Shown in pieces: positions 9,788-17,821 of a DNA stretch of 64,000 bases. A program made the translations under genes and the position numbers. Where the stretch lies: NCBI GenBank assembly GCA_027348115.1, contig DAIEQA010000109.1, forward strand, positions 1 to 64,000. Direction: 5' to 3'. The notes under the pieces were generated by a model. That model was not told where the DNA came from. It saw nothing but the letters and a program-made list of their open reading frames with translations, and made no database searches. Each line of letters begins with the position of its first letter. The stretch's first letter is position 1. This DNA is from Fen-1258 sp027348115 (lineage in GTDB: Bacteria > Bacteroidota > Ignavibacteria > Ignavibacteriales > Melioribacteraceae).

Positions 9788-10159
9788 TTATTTTTTATTG
9801 AGCAATTCTTTTTTTACCTCAATAATTTTTTGCGCAAAGGTTGAAAGTTTATCGTAAGGAATATCCCCGCTAAGATTTTGTAGATTGAATTCGAGCACCG
9901 AGCCGGTAAGTAATTTTGTAAGGGGCTGGGTTTCATCTGCGATAGTGTTCTTTGGGGGCGTCCATTCCATTAAATCATTTGGAGTGCAGCGGAATAGAAG
10001 GCAAAGTTTTTCCAAATTTCCCATTGAGATTTCCTTAAAATCCCCGCGGGCCCATCTGCTTGCCGAAGTTTTTTTGAAACCGTTTCTAATAAAAAATCCT
10101 ACCGGAGTGCTGGAAATACCGCGCTGGCTAAGCATTCGATTTAAATTGTACTTAAGCAT
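9788..10159 (-). CDS. XRE/Cro-C1 type DNA-binding regulator
   Basis: The 123-residue protein has an N-terminal helix-turn-helix of the Cro/C1 type in residues 1-62, including SASRWARGDFKEISMGNLEKLCLLF and the ending typical of HTH_26 (CTPNDLMEW). The C-terminal half (residues 75-123) is a short helical segment, perhaps for dimerisation. GAGGTAAG precedes the ATG at 10159. Directly upstream of the gene, beyond its promoter region, lies a 21-bp periodic array with palindromic cores, which could be its operator field; this link rests only on position. Regulated genes are unknown. Confidence 0.82.
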   Translation of the reverse strand: MLKYNLNRMLSQRGISSTPVGFFIRNGFKKTSASRWARGDFKEISMGNLEKLCLLFRCTPNDLMEWTPPKNTIADETQPLTKLLTGSVLEFNLQNLSGDIPYDKLSTFAQKIIEVKKELLNKK

Positions 10160-10274
10160 GTCTTACCTCGTTTATTTGGTGATACTTTTTATTTCTCAGC
10201 AAGCTTGCGGAATAATGAGGAAGATTTTGACAATAAAAATCTTGTTTACAAATGAATAATAGGCAAAAAAATTC

Positions 10275-10600
10275 TAAAAGAATACCCGTAAGAAGAACCT
10301 GACGGTACAATATAAAGGCATAATGGATTATAATAAAAGTATAAAGCTGTAAAAGAAAGGTATGCAGAAAAATTAGAAAGATATTCTGCTTGTTAAGAAC
10401 GGGATACTAATTGATGAAAAAGGAATAACGGTTGCTTATAAAGATATTTTGGAAATTTATAAAGGAATATTTATTCATTAGAAAGGAATATCTGAGCTTT
10501 GTAAACAAGTAAAAGTTAAAAAAAACGATATAAACAGAAGAAAAAATGATATTCCCTTAAGATACAATGTTATTCATTCAAATTAGAAAGGGAAACCAAC
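10275..10600. repeat. degenerate 21-bp periodic array, copy 1 (non-coding)
   Basis: The 517-bp gap between the XRE gene and the T9SS gene holds AT-rich sequence in which TTAGAAAGG-ATA-like units recur about every 21 bases. Corresponding G positions are 10317, 10339, 10360, 10380, 10402, 10423, 10443, 10465, 10486, 10509, 10527, 10548, 10569 and 10590. Clear units include ATTAGAAAGATATTCTG at 10373, ATTAGAAAGGAATATCTG at 10478 and ATTAGAAAGGGAAACC at 10582. Units are diverged, so this is not a simple tandem duplication. No coding frame spans it. The remaining 10601-10676 shows nothing I can name. Confidence 0.6.
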
Positions 10601-10676
10601 CATGCTGAATCGCAAAAGTGCAGTATTGCGGAAGGCAGTTGTGCTTTATCGGAATTCGTTTCACCTCATGACAAGT

Positions 10677-12926
10677 TTATTTGAGCAGAAGAAATTTCTT
10701 TGTCTGGCTGAATGATCCGCTTTGCAATCTGTAAAAGTAAACACCGCTAGTTAATTTGCTTCCGTCAAATGTAACCTGGTAATTACCGGGGGATTTTTGT
10801 TCGTTGACGAGAGTTGCGATTTCTCGACCGAGTACGTCGTAAACTTTAAGTGTAACCGACCTCACCCTTTGTCCCTCTCCTTGCGAAGGAGAGGGAATTG
10901 AAAATTGTATTGTTGTTGTTGGGTTGAATGGGTTGGGGTAGTTTTGAGATAAATCTATGTGATTTGTTAAAGATGAATTACTTCCATTTTTAACCGAAGT
11001 AATTAAATCATTCTTTAAAATGGTAAATCCGTAAGAACCTTGAGATAGAAAAATTAAATTACCTTCAACGGTCAAATTAATAGCAATAGCTTTTCCCAAA
11101 GTGTAGCAACCCGTTTCAAAAGCATTAACCGGATTAGTAATATCAAAGACTACTAAACCTCGTGTATCATCCAAAACATACAAATAATTACCATCCCGTA
11201 AAATTTTTCGGACATAAGTTGAATGATTGTTAAAAGTAGAAATATTCGAGTAATCATTCTTGTTCAGCATACTAATGCCGCTCTTGCCCTGTGCAATAAA
11301 AATAACCGAATCTTTTACGGTAATGTCCTCCACCGAACCAATTTGATTAACATTTTTTATTAACTCTGGCAAATTGGGATTAGTAATATCATATACATAA
11401 AATCCCATTGTATCAGCTGCAAGAAAACATAATGAATCGTCAACAAGAATGCCGACACCCGATTTTTCAAAAGAATCATTATAAATTAATTTAGGATTAG
11501 TTGAATCCGAAATATCACATATCCAAAGTCCGTGAAATCTTGCCGCGATATAGGCATATTTGTCTTTCACTATAACTTTATTCCCCTCTACTTCATGAAA
11601 CAAACCTAATTCAATAAAATTATTTGCATCTGAAATATCAACTATTTGCAGACCGCATCCAGAACTCGGTGTGCTTGTAAGATATGCCAGATTATTTTTT
11701 ATAAAAACAGATGTACTGTAAACATTGGGATAAGTTTGTACAAATTGTTTAGTGGTTCTTACGATATTATTTGGGTCGCTGTAATCAAAGCAATTTAGTC
11801 TGCTGCTTCCACATGAGGCATAAATTGTATTATTTGAAATAGAAATATCATTTATCGTATCCAATGTTTTGTAGGATGTTATTCCCTCCGGGTTATTCAT
11901 ATTTTTTAACGAATAAACAGATAATCCGTTACCGCCTCTAGAGAGGAATAAGTAATCTTTATACATGGCAACCGAATAACCATCGCTAGCGTAGATGTTA
12001 ATCGTATTATACACATTTCCATCAATTGGATTTTTAGGAGTTGATGGATTCGAAATATCGTAAATCAACACGCCATCAGGGCCGTCATTGATATAGGAAA
12101 GAACTAAAAGGGTATCTTTAATATATATATCTCTTGCTCTTGAGACCCAATCACCGGGGATATAAGCAGAAAAAGTTATTTTAGCAGATTTAGGTTCCGA
12201 GATGTCAAGTACAAATAATTTACTGAGCCTCCAACTGAAAAAGCTATCATTATTTATGGTGCCAATATATGCATAGTTGTTCTTAATTTTGATAGTAACA
12301 GGAACCTGATGATTTTCTAAAAAATTTGTTGACAACAAAGTTGGATTACTTTTTTGCTTCACATTTACTACCAATATGCCCCCGTTATCTCCGCATAAAT
12401 AAGCAAGTGAATCGGAAACAAACAAATCGTTGAAATTAATAGGATTATCTAAATTAAAATTGGAAAGAGTTATTGGATAATTCAAATTTGATATGTCTAT
12501 AATACTAAGACCGGCATCATCAGATATCACATAAGCTGTATTCTGCTGAATAAAAACTGCTTGTGTATTTCCATTTGACGGAATAAAGCTCTTTTGGAAA
12601 GGAGAAGTTGTATTGGAAAAATCTATTATGTACAATCCGCCAGTAGTTGCCGCGAATAACGTATTATCAGCCTGTACCAAATGGTTAATTAAGTAATCTC
12701 CGTGAAAGGTTGAAATTTTGTTAAGTGTATTATTACTAAAAAGAGTTATGTCTATGCTTGTTCCATTCCCAATAAAAATGATTGAATCTTTTGTCGCCAC
12801 AGCATAACTAGGTCCTTCTGAGTACTTACCGATGAACGACAAATTCTTTGAATCTTGTGCTGTTGCGGGTCTTATTAATATGAAAGTGATGAATAAGAAT
12901 ATTAATAACATTATGAATCGTTTCAT
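10677..12926 (-). CDS. secreted LVIVD-repeat protein with type IX sorting domain
   Basis: The 749-residue protein has a signal peptide (MKRFIMLLIFLFITFILIRPATA). Residues 30-650 contain about a dozen repeats of the LVIVD type (forms such as LSIIDISN, LQIVDISD, LWICDISD, LVVFDITN), each probably one blade-like unit of a beta propeller. The C-terminal 85 residues are a type IX secretion sorting domain (NYPNPFNPTTTIQFSIP, then DVLGREIATLVNE, then GVYFYRLQ). The protein is therefore expected to be exported and anchored or released by T9SS. Function is unknown; LVIVD proteins are often surface adhesin-like. It follows the 485-codon T9SS gene by 13 bases on the same strand. Confidence 0.85.
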   Translation of the reverse strand: MKRFIMLLIFLFITFILIRPATAQDSKNLSFIGKYSEGPSYAVATKDSIIFIGNGTSIDITLFSNNTLNKISTFHGDYLINHLVQADNTLFAATTGGLYIIDFSNTTSPFQKSFIPSNGNTQAVFIQQNTAYVISDDAGLSIIDISNLNYPITLSNFNLDNPINFNDLFVSDSLAYLCGDNGGILVVNVKQKSNPTLLSTNFLENHQVPVTIKIKNNYAYIGTINNDSFFSWRLSKLFVLDISEPKSAKITFSAYIPGDWVSRARDIYIKDTLLVLSYINDGPDGVLIYDISNPSTPKNPIDGNVYNTINIYASDGYSVAMYKDYLFLSRGGNGLSVYSLKNMNNPEGITSYKTLDTINDISISNNTIYASCGSSRLNCFDYSDPNNIVRTTKQFVQTYPNVYSTSVFIKNNLAYLTSTPSSGCGLQIVDISDANNFIELGLFHEVEGNKVIVKDKYAYIAARFHGLWICDISDSTNPKLIYNDSFEKSGVGILVDDSLCFLAADTMGFYVYDITNPNLPELIKNVNQIGSVEDITVKDSVIFIAQGKSGISMLNKNDYSNISTFNNHSTYVRKILRDGNYLYVLDDTRGLVVFDITNPVNAFETGCYTLGKAIAINLTVEGNLIFLSQGSYGFTILKNDLITSVKNGSNSSLTNHIDLSQNYPNPFNPTTTIQFSIPSPSQGEGQRVRSVTLKVYDVLGREIATLVNEQKSPGNYQVTFDGSKLTSGVYFYRLQSGSFSQTKKFLLLK
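10773..10938 (-). repeat. duplicated T9SS sorting-domain DNA, copy A
   Basis: These 166 bases are nearly identical to 13037-13201, including silent positions. They contain an embedded 23-base palindrome at 10873-10895 (CCCTCTCCTT, GCG, AAGGAGAGGG) that is read in frame as the loop SPSQGEGQRVR. Confidence 0.85.
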
Positions 12927-12939
12927 ATAATTGCTCCCA

Positions 12940-14355
12940 TTATTTCATCAGTACAAATTTCTTTGTTTGGCTGAATGAACCTGCTTCCAATCTATAAAAG
13001 TAAACTCCACTTGGTAGCTCGCTTCCATCGAAAGTTACCTGGTAATTGCCGGGAGATTTTTGTTCGTTGACGAGTGTGGAAATTTCTTGACCGAGTACGT
13101 CGTAAACTTTAAGTGTAACCAACCTCACCCTTTGTCCCTCTCCTTGCGAAGGAGAGGGAATTGAAAATTGTATTGTTGTTGTTGGGTTAAACGGGTTGGG
13201 GAAGTTTTGTTCTAAAATAAACTGATTTGGAATACTGGTCGATTGGTTGACGCCAGTTATTTTATCAACTACATGGATATAGACATAAGGTGAATCAACA
13301 AGCATATTGAAATATTGATTGCGAGGCGGATAATTTATTTTATTGATGATTTGATTCTGCTGAAAGGAATAAATGTTAATAGAATCGTTCTCTGTAAATG
13401 TTAAGAAATTTTCTTGTGTATCTGTACCTAGGCTCGAGCCTAACGAAAGAATAATTTCTTTTTGTCCAAATGATAGATTATTTGAATTGAAATGCCGTCT
13501 TGCAAGATTCTGATCATCTATAAAATAAAGATAACCATTCTTAACAGTCCAAAACGATTGCCACGAATTAAATGAAAGAACATCGACCTTTACAAATGAA
13601 GAATCTTTTAGCTTTTCAATAAATAGCGAGGGCGACCATTCAAAGCTTATAATTGACAATGAATCATTGAGAGAATAACATTTTTCCGGTGCGGCAAAGA
13701 AAGGTGATTCTACATCGGGAAAGGTTACTTTATTTTTTACGACTAGATTATTTTGCGAATCAAAATTTATGAGATAATAGGAATAACCATAATCATCCGT
13801 GGTAGTCGCAGCTAAGAGGTAATCATTGTGAATTCGACCTACAATATGTATTGGGGTTAACGAGGTTGAACCGTTATTTAAAGAGTATAGGGAATCAGAA
13901 GATAAATAATATCCCGCATGACTTATGCAGTTGGTTAGTATTAAGCCTTTTTCTACGTTAAGAATATTAGCTGCTCCGGATAAGTAAGTTCCGGTTCCAC
14001 ATTCAGGGTAACGTCCGCCAAAAAGAGAAAATTCGTTGGAGGTGGAAGAATTAATTAATCTCATTTGAAAAGAAGAGGGTGGACCAATGGAGGTATTATA
14101 TTCGTCGGTTGTAATCCTCTTAATAAAATACCGTGTTTTATTAAATGTAAAAATATTCTCGAATGCTTCCTGAGTCTTTCCCGAAGATGTGGTAATCGAT
14201 TCCCAGTGTTCAACCCTGTCGTTAGTATCTACCGTACTCTGATAGAAATTAATTCTTAATAATGAGCCTTCAGTTACTGTCTGCTGGGAATAAATTGCAT
14301 TATAAAAAAGAATTATTAGAATGTTACAGTAAAAAAATATTTTGCTTTTAACCAT
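12940..14355 (-). CDS. secreted protein with type IX sorting domain
   Basis: The frame opens at 14397, but ATG 14355 is preferred: GGGGGT lies just before it and it gives a proper signal peptide (MVKSKIFFYCNILIILFYNA, cut near YSQ). The 471-residue product has an undefined 370-residue body of short beta-rich segments, without cysteine motifs or catalytic signatures I can name, and a T9SS sorting domain (NFPNPFNPTTTIQFSIP to GVYFYRLEAGSFSQTKKF). The sorting domain is almost the same, at DNA level too, as that of the downstream gene. The two genes are 13 bases apart and probably form an operon of exported proteins. Body function unknown. Confidence 0.8.
   Translation of the reverse strand: MVKSKIFFYCNILIILFYNAIYSQQTVTEGSLLRINFYQSTVDTNDRVEHWESITTSSGKTQEAFENIFTFNKTRYFIKRITTDEYNTSIGPPSSFQMRLINSSTSNEFSLFGGRYPECGTGTYLSGAANILNVEKGLILTNCISHAGYYLSSDSLYSLNNGSTSLTPIHIVGRIHNDYLLAATTTDDYGYSYYLINFDSQNNLVVKNKVTFPDVESPFFAAPEKCYSLNDSLSIISFEWSPSLFIEKLKDSSFVKVDVLSFNSWQSFWTVKNGYLYFIDDQNLARRHFNSNNLSFGQKEIILSLGSSLGTDTQENFLTFTENDSINIYSFQQNQIINKINYPPRNQYFNMLVDSPYVYIHVVDKITGVNQSTSIPNQFILEQNFPNPFNPTTTIQFSIPSPSQGEGQRVRLVTLKVYDVLGQEISTLVNEQKSPGNYQVTFDGSELPSGVYFYRLEAGSFSQTKKFVLMK
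13037..13201 (-). repeat. duplicated T9SS sorting-domain DNA, copy B
   Basis: Near-identical partner of 10773-10938. It carries the same 23-base palindrome at 13136-13158 at the same point of the coding frame. Confidence 0.85.
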
Positions 14356-14452
14356 TGTACCCCCGGGTACATTTTTAATTTCACAAACAAATAACAAAAA
14401 TTTACTGTAAAGGGCAATGAATAAAATTGTATTAATATTGCAGAAAATAGAA

Positions 14453-14476
14453 AGAGACGAGGCATGCCTCGTCTCT
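14453..14476. repeat. perfect 24-base palindrome between aconitase and T9SS genes
   Basis: AGAGACGAGGCA followed by its exact reverse complement TGCCTCGTCTCT. It lies 10 bases past the aconitase stop and could act as a hairpin at the mRNA end. It resembles mobile REP-type palindromes (…CGTCTCTAC end) but differs from the RAYT-linked class at 17.1-17.8 kb. Confidence 0.75.
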
Positions 14477-14486
14477 ACAAGTGCGC

Positions 14487-17030
14487 TTATTTTTTCTTTT
14501 TAACAACCTTTTTTGCTGCAACTTTCTTTGTCTTAGCTTTTGCTACTTTTATAGCTACTGCTTTTTTAACCACTTTCTTTACTACAGCCTTTTTAGCTTT
14601 CGCCGGTTTTTTAACAGCTGCTTTCTTTACAGCATTAACAGCTTTTTTAGCGGAAGCTTTTTTAACAACTTTCTTAGCTGCAGTTTTCTTTGCCGGTTTT
14701 GCTTTAACAACTTTTTTCTTAGCAACGGGTTTTATAGCAGCTTTCTTTACAACTTTTTTAACCGGTGCGGCTTTTTGGCTTTGAGCAATCAAATTTAATG
14801 CGCCGCCGGCTTTGAACCATTCAATCTGTCCTGCATTGAAAGAATGATTCAGCCAAATTTCTTCTGTGCTGCCGTCTTTGTGTTTAATTATTAACTGCAA
14901 TTGTTTTTCCGGTGCGAAATCATTTAATCCTACAAGACTAAGTGTGTCGTCTTCCTGGATTTTATCGTAATCACTTGGATCGGAGAAAGTTAAAGGAAGC
15001 ATACCTTGTTTCTTTAGATTGGTTTCGTGAATACGCGCGAAACTCTTTGTGATAATTGCTTTGCCGCCGAGAAAGCGCGGTTCCATTGCTGCATGTTCGC
15101 GCGACGAACCTTCTCCGTAGTTTTCATCTCCTACAACCACCCAGCCGATTGCCTGGGCTTTGTATTCGCGTGCAACTTCGTGAACCGGTTGATAATATTC
15201 GGTAAACTGATTTTTTGCTTGGCCGGGTTTTCCGGTAAATGCGTTGATGGCGCCAAGAAACATATTCTTGGAAATATTATCGAGATGTCCGCGGAATTTA
15301 AGCCATGAACCCGCCGGCGAGATATGATCTGTAGTGCATTTGCCTTTTGCTTTAAGTAGCAGCGGCATATCAGTAAAATCTTTTCCGTTCCATGGCTTGA
15401 ACTGTTCCATAAATTCGAGACGTTCGCTTTGCGCAGGCATTTTAATTTCAGTTTTGAATCCGTCTTTTGAAGGAGCGAGAAAACCTTTTGTGTCCTTCAT
15501 GAAACCTTGAGCGGGTAATTCATCTCCGTACGGAGGATCAAGCTTTACCTGTTCGCCGTTTTCGTTTGTTAAGTAGTCTGTTTCGGGATTGAACGAAAGA
15601 CTACCCGCGATTGCGAGAGCAGTTACTAATTCTGGACTGGCGACAAACGAAAGCGTTTCCGGATTGTTATCGTTTCTCTTTGCAAAATTTCTGTTGAATG
15701 AATTTACAATAGTGTTTCTTTCACCGATTGATATATCCATTCTTTTCCACATACCGATGCAAGGACCGCAAGCGTTGGCAAGGACTTGTCCGCCAAATTC
15801 AGTGAGGGTTTGCAATTGTCCGTCGCGTTCAATTGTTGCGCGGACTTGTTCTGAACCCGGAGTAATTTTGAATTCGGATTTTGCTTTTAATCCTTTAGCC
15901 AATGCTTGACGAGCGATGTTTGCAGAGCGGTCGATATCTTCGTAGCTCGAATTTGTGCAGCTTCCGATTAAAGCAACGCTGATTTTATCCGGATAGTTAT
16001 TTGCGACAACATCTTCTTTCATTCTCGAAATCGGGTGAGCGAGATCCGGAGTAAACGGACCATTAAGATATGGCTCAAGTTCATTTAAATCGATTTCAAT
16101 TACCTGGTCATAATATTTTGATGGATCGGCATAAACTTCATGATCGGCTTTTAAGACATCCGCAAGCTGAGTCGCGAGTTTAGCAACGTCGGCGCGATCA
16201 GTCTTTGTTAAGTAAGCAGCCATCTTTTCATCAAAAGGAAATATAGAACATGTTGCGCCAACTTCAGCACCCATGTTGCAAATAGTTGCTTTGCCGGTAC
16301 CGGAAATTGAATCGGCGCCTTCGCCGAAATATTCTACAATAGCACCGGTTCCTCCTTTAACGGTAAGAAGTCCGGCAACTTTAAGAATAACATCTTTTGG
16401 AGAGGTCCAGCCGGATAATTTACCGGTAAGATGAACGCCGATAAGTTTTGGCCATTTTAATTCCCAGGGCATTCCGGCCATAACGTCAACTACATCCGCA
16501 CCACCGACTCCGATTGCGATCATTCCAAGTCCGCCTGCATTTGGAGTATGAGAATCAGAACCGATCATCATCCCGCCGGGGAAGGCGTAATTTTCCAGAA
16601 TTACCTGGTGAATAATTCCGGCGCCGGGTTTCCAGAATCCGACTCCGTATTTTTGACAGATACTTTCGAGGAACTCATAAACTTCTCTGTTTTCATCGAT
16701 AGCTTTTTCGAGGTCTTCCTTCGATCCGTTTTGCGCCACGATTAAGTGATCGGCATGAGCAGTGGCAGGTACAGCGGCACTTTTTCTGCCGGCATGCATA
16801 AATTGCAGCATAGCCATTTGAGCGGTCGCGTCTTGCATTGCAACTCGGTCCGGCGCGAATTCGGCAAAAGCTTTGCCTCTATCTAATTCTCCTTTTGCAG
16901 GTTCCCAAAGATGTGAGTATAGAATTTTTTCGGCGTAAGTTAATGGTCTTCCGACAACTTTACGTGCATGCTCAACTTTATCTCTAAAACCCGCATAAAC
17001 TTTTTGAATCATATCAAAGTTAGCAGTCAT
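14487..17030 (-). CDS. acn: aconitate hydratase with histone-H1-like Lys/Ala-rich tail
   Basis: Residues 1-752 form a complete mitochondrial-type aconitase, which turns citrate into isocitrate in the TCA cycle. The iron-sulfur cysteines are in GSCTNSSYEDI and ANACGPCIGMW, and the swivel-domain motif GDENYGEGSSREHAAMEPR is present. AAGGAAAT precedes ATG 17030. Unusually, residues 753-847 (bases 14490-14774) are a low-complexity tail of Lys, Ala and Val with AKK, VKK and PAK repeats, carrying about 40 positive and no acidic residues. It resembles the tails of bacterial histone-H1-like proteins and should bind nucleic acid. The frame runs through without a shift. Enzyme identity is firm; the tail's role is inference. 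Confidence 0.93.
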   Translation of the reverse strand: MTANFDMIQKVYAGFRDKVEHARKVVGRPLTYAEKILYSHLWEPAKGELDRGKAFAEFAPDRVAMQDATAQMAMLQFMHAGRKSAAVPATAHADHLIVAQNGSKEDLEKAIDENREVYEFLESICQKYGVGFWKPGAGIIHQVILENYAFPGGMMIGSDSHTPNAGGLGMIAIGVGGADVVDVMAGMPWELKWPKLIGVHLTGKLSGWTSPKDVILKVAGLLTVKGGTGAIVEYFGEGADSISGTGKATICNMGAEVGATCSIFPFDEKMAAYLTKTDRADVAKLATQLADVLKADHEVYADPSKYYDQVIEIDLNELEPYLNGPFTPDLAHPISRMKEDVVANNYPDKISVALIGSCTNSSYEDIDRSANIARQALAKGLKAKSEFKITPGSEQVRATIERDGQLQTLTEFGGQVLANACGPCIGMWKRMDISIGERNTIVNSFNRNFAKRNDNNPETLSFVASPELVTALAIAGSLSFNPETDYLTNENGEQVKLDPPYGDELPAQGFMKDTKGFLAPSKDGFKTEIKMPAQSERLEFMEQFKPWNGKDFTDMPLLLKAKGKCTTDHISPAGSWLKFRGHLDNISKNMFLGAINAFTGKPGQAKNQFTEYYQPVHEVAREYKAQAIGWVVVGDENYGEGSSREHAAMEPRFLGGKAIITKSFARIHETNLKKQGMLPLTFSDPSDYDKIQEDDTLSLVGLNDFAPEKQLQLIIKHKDGSTEEIWLNHSFNAGQIEWFKAGGALNLIAQSQKAAPVKKVVKKAAIKPVAKKKVVKAKPAKKTAAKKVVKKASAKKAVNAVKKAAVKKPAKAKKAVVKKVVKKAVAIKVAKAKTKKVAAKKVVKKKK

Positions 17031-17102
17031 TTTATTTCCTTATGTGGTTAATTATTTTAAGATGTACAAAGATAAAAAATTTTCAAATGATTGTATTGTA
17101 TC

Positions 17103-17125
17103 GTAGGGTCGAGGTTTCCTCGACC
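17103..17125 (+). repeat. REP element upstream of RAYT
   Basis: A GTAG tetranucleotide (17103-17106) followed by a perfect stem GGTCGAGG/CCTCGACC with a TTT loop. GTAG next to an imperfect palindrome is the known layout of RAYT-recognised REPs. Confidence 0.8.
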
Positions 17126-17182
17126 GAATGTTTATATACTTCAAATTATTCACGTGGTCGGCTACATTTTGGCGTTAGCAAT

Positions 17183-17209
17183 GTAGGTTCGACGTGACGT
17201 CGACCCTAC
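17183..17209 (+). repeat. second REP-like palindrome upstream of RAYT
   Basis: GTAG at 17183, then a stem TCGACGT/ACGTCGA around a central G, closing with CCCTAC. It is a variant of the same family as 17103-17125, 60 bases away. Confidence 0.65.
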
Positions 17210-17270
17210 AACATTCAATTTGAAATATATTTTTGAATGGAATACATTTACCTAAACATTGCACAACGTT

Positions 17271-17780
17271 ATGCTAGAACGTAAAAGAACACGTCTCAAG
17301 GAGTTTGATTATTCTTCTTCCAACTACTATTTTATTACAATATGTACGCAGAATAAAATATCATTGTTTGGTAATGTAAACAATGAGACCCTCTTGCTGA
17401 ATGGAATAGGTGAAATTGTTAAAAAATGCTGGTTGGAGATAAAAGAACATTTTACCAATATCGATTTGGATGAATTCGTAATAATGCCTAATCATTTCCA
17501 TGGAATAATAATTATTGATGGCATTGTAGGGTTGAGGTCTCCTCAACCCGATGCAATCACAAAACAGTTTTCGTTAAGCCAAATCGTGGCATATTTCAAG
17601 TATCAATCTACTAGAAAAGTAAATGAACAACGCCCTGCAGCAAATGGCAAAGTTTGGCAAAGATCATTTTACGATCGGATCATTAGGAATGAAAAAGAAT
17701 TATATATGATTAGGAATTATATAAGATATAATGCATCGAAATGGAATGATGTTTTAGGCGAAGAGAATCTTGAGTTATAA
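17271..17780 (+). CDS. REP-associated tyrosine transposase (RAYT, Y1 HUH)
   Basis: The 169-residue protein starts MLERKRTRLKEFDYSSSNYY, the usual RAYT N-terminus, so ATG 17271 was chosen over the TTG at 17259. The HUH metal-binding motif is in MPNHFHGIII (His-Phe-His near residue 73) and the catalytic tyrosine is probably in RSFYDRIIRNEKEL near residue 134. RAYTs nick and join REP palindromes as single-stranded DNA and are related to IS200/IS605 TnpA. REPs flank the gene on both sides in opposite orientation, and a third REP lies inside the coding frame. The element looks complete and recently active, though activity is inferred. Confidence 0.88.
   Translation: MLERKRTRLKEFDYSSSNYYFITICTQNKISLFGNVNNETLLLNGIGEIVKKCWLEIKEHFTNIDLDEFVIMPNHFHGIIIIDGIVGLRSPQPDAITKQFSLSQIVAYFKYQSTRKVNEQRPAANGKVWQRSFYDRIIRNEKELYMIRNYIRYNASKWNDVLGEENLEL
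17526..17548 (+). repeat. REP element inside the RAYT coding frame
   Basis: GTAG, then GGTTGAGG/CCTCAACC with a TCT loop. It is read in frame as the loop IVGLRSPQPDA after the HUH motif. Confidence 0.75.
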
Positions 17781-17796
17781 AATTATTTTAACTAAA

Positions 17797-17820
17797 GGGT
17801 CGAGGAGACCTCGACCCTAC
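17797..17820 (-). repeat. REP element downstream of RAYT, inverted orientation
   Basis: GGGTCGAGG/CCTCGACCC stem with AGA loop, ending CTAC (GTAG on the minus strand). It abuts the tex stop codon by one base and may also end both transcripts. Confidence 0.8.
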
Positions 17821-17821
17821 A

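Noticed and set aside
10275..10600. Degraded coding gene in the plus strand
   Set aside because: Stops recur in all frames, no protein motif appears, and the 21-base repeat explains the partial openness.
14464..14798. Phe-rich, membrane-like open frames on the plus strand
   Set aside because: They are the complement of the Lys/Ala-rich aconitase tail; AAG/AAA codons read as CTT/TTT.
15589..15909. 106-codon plus-strand frame
   Set aside because: Antisense shadow of aconitase.
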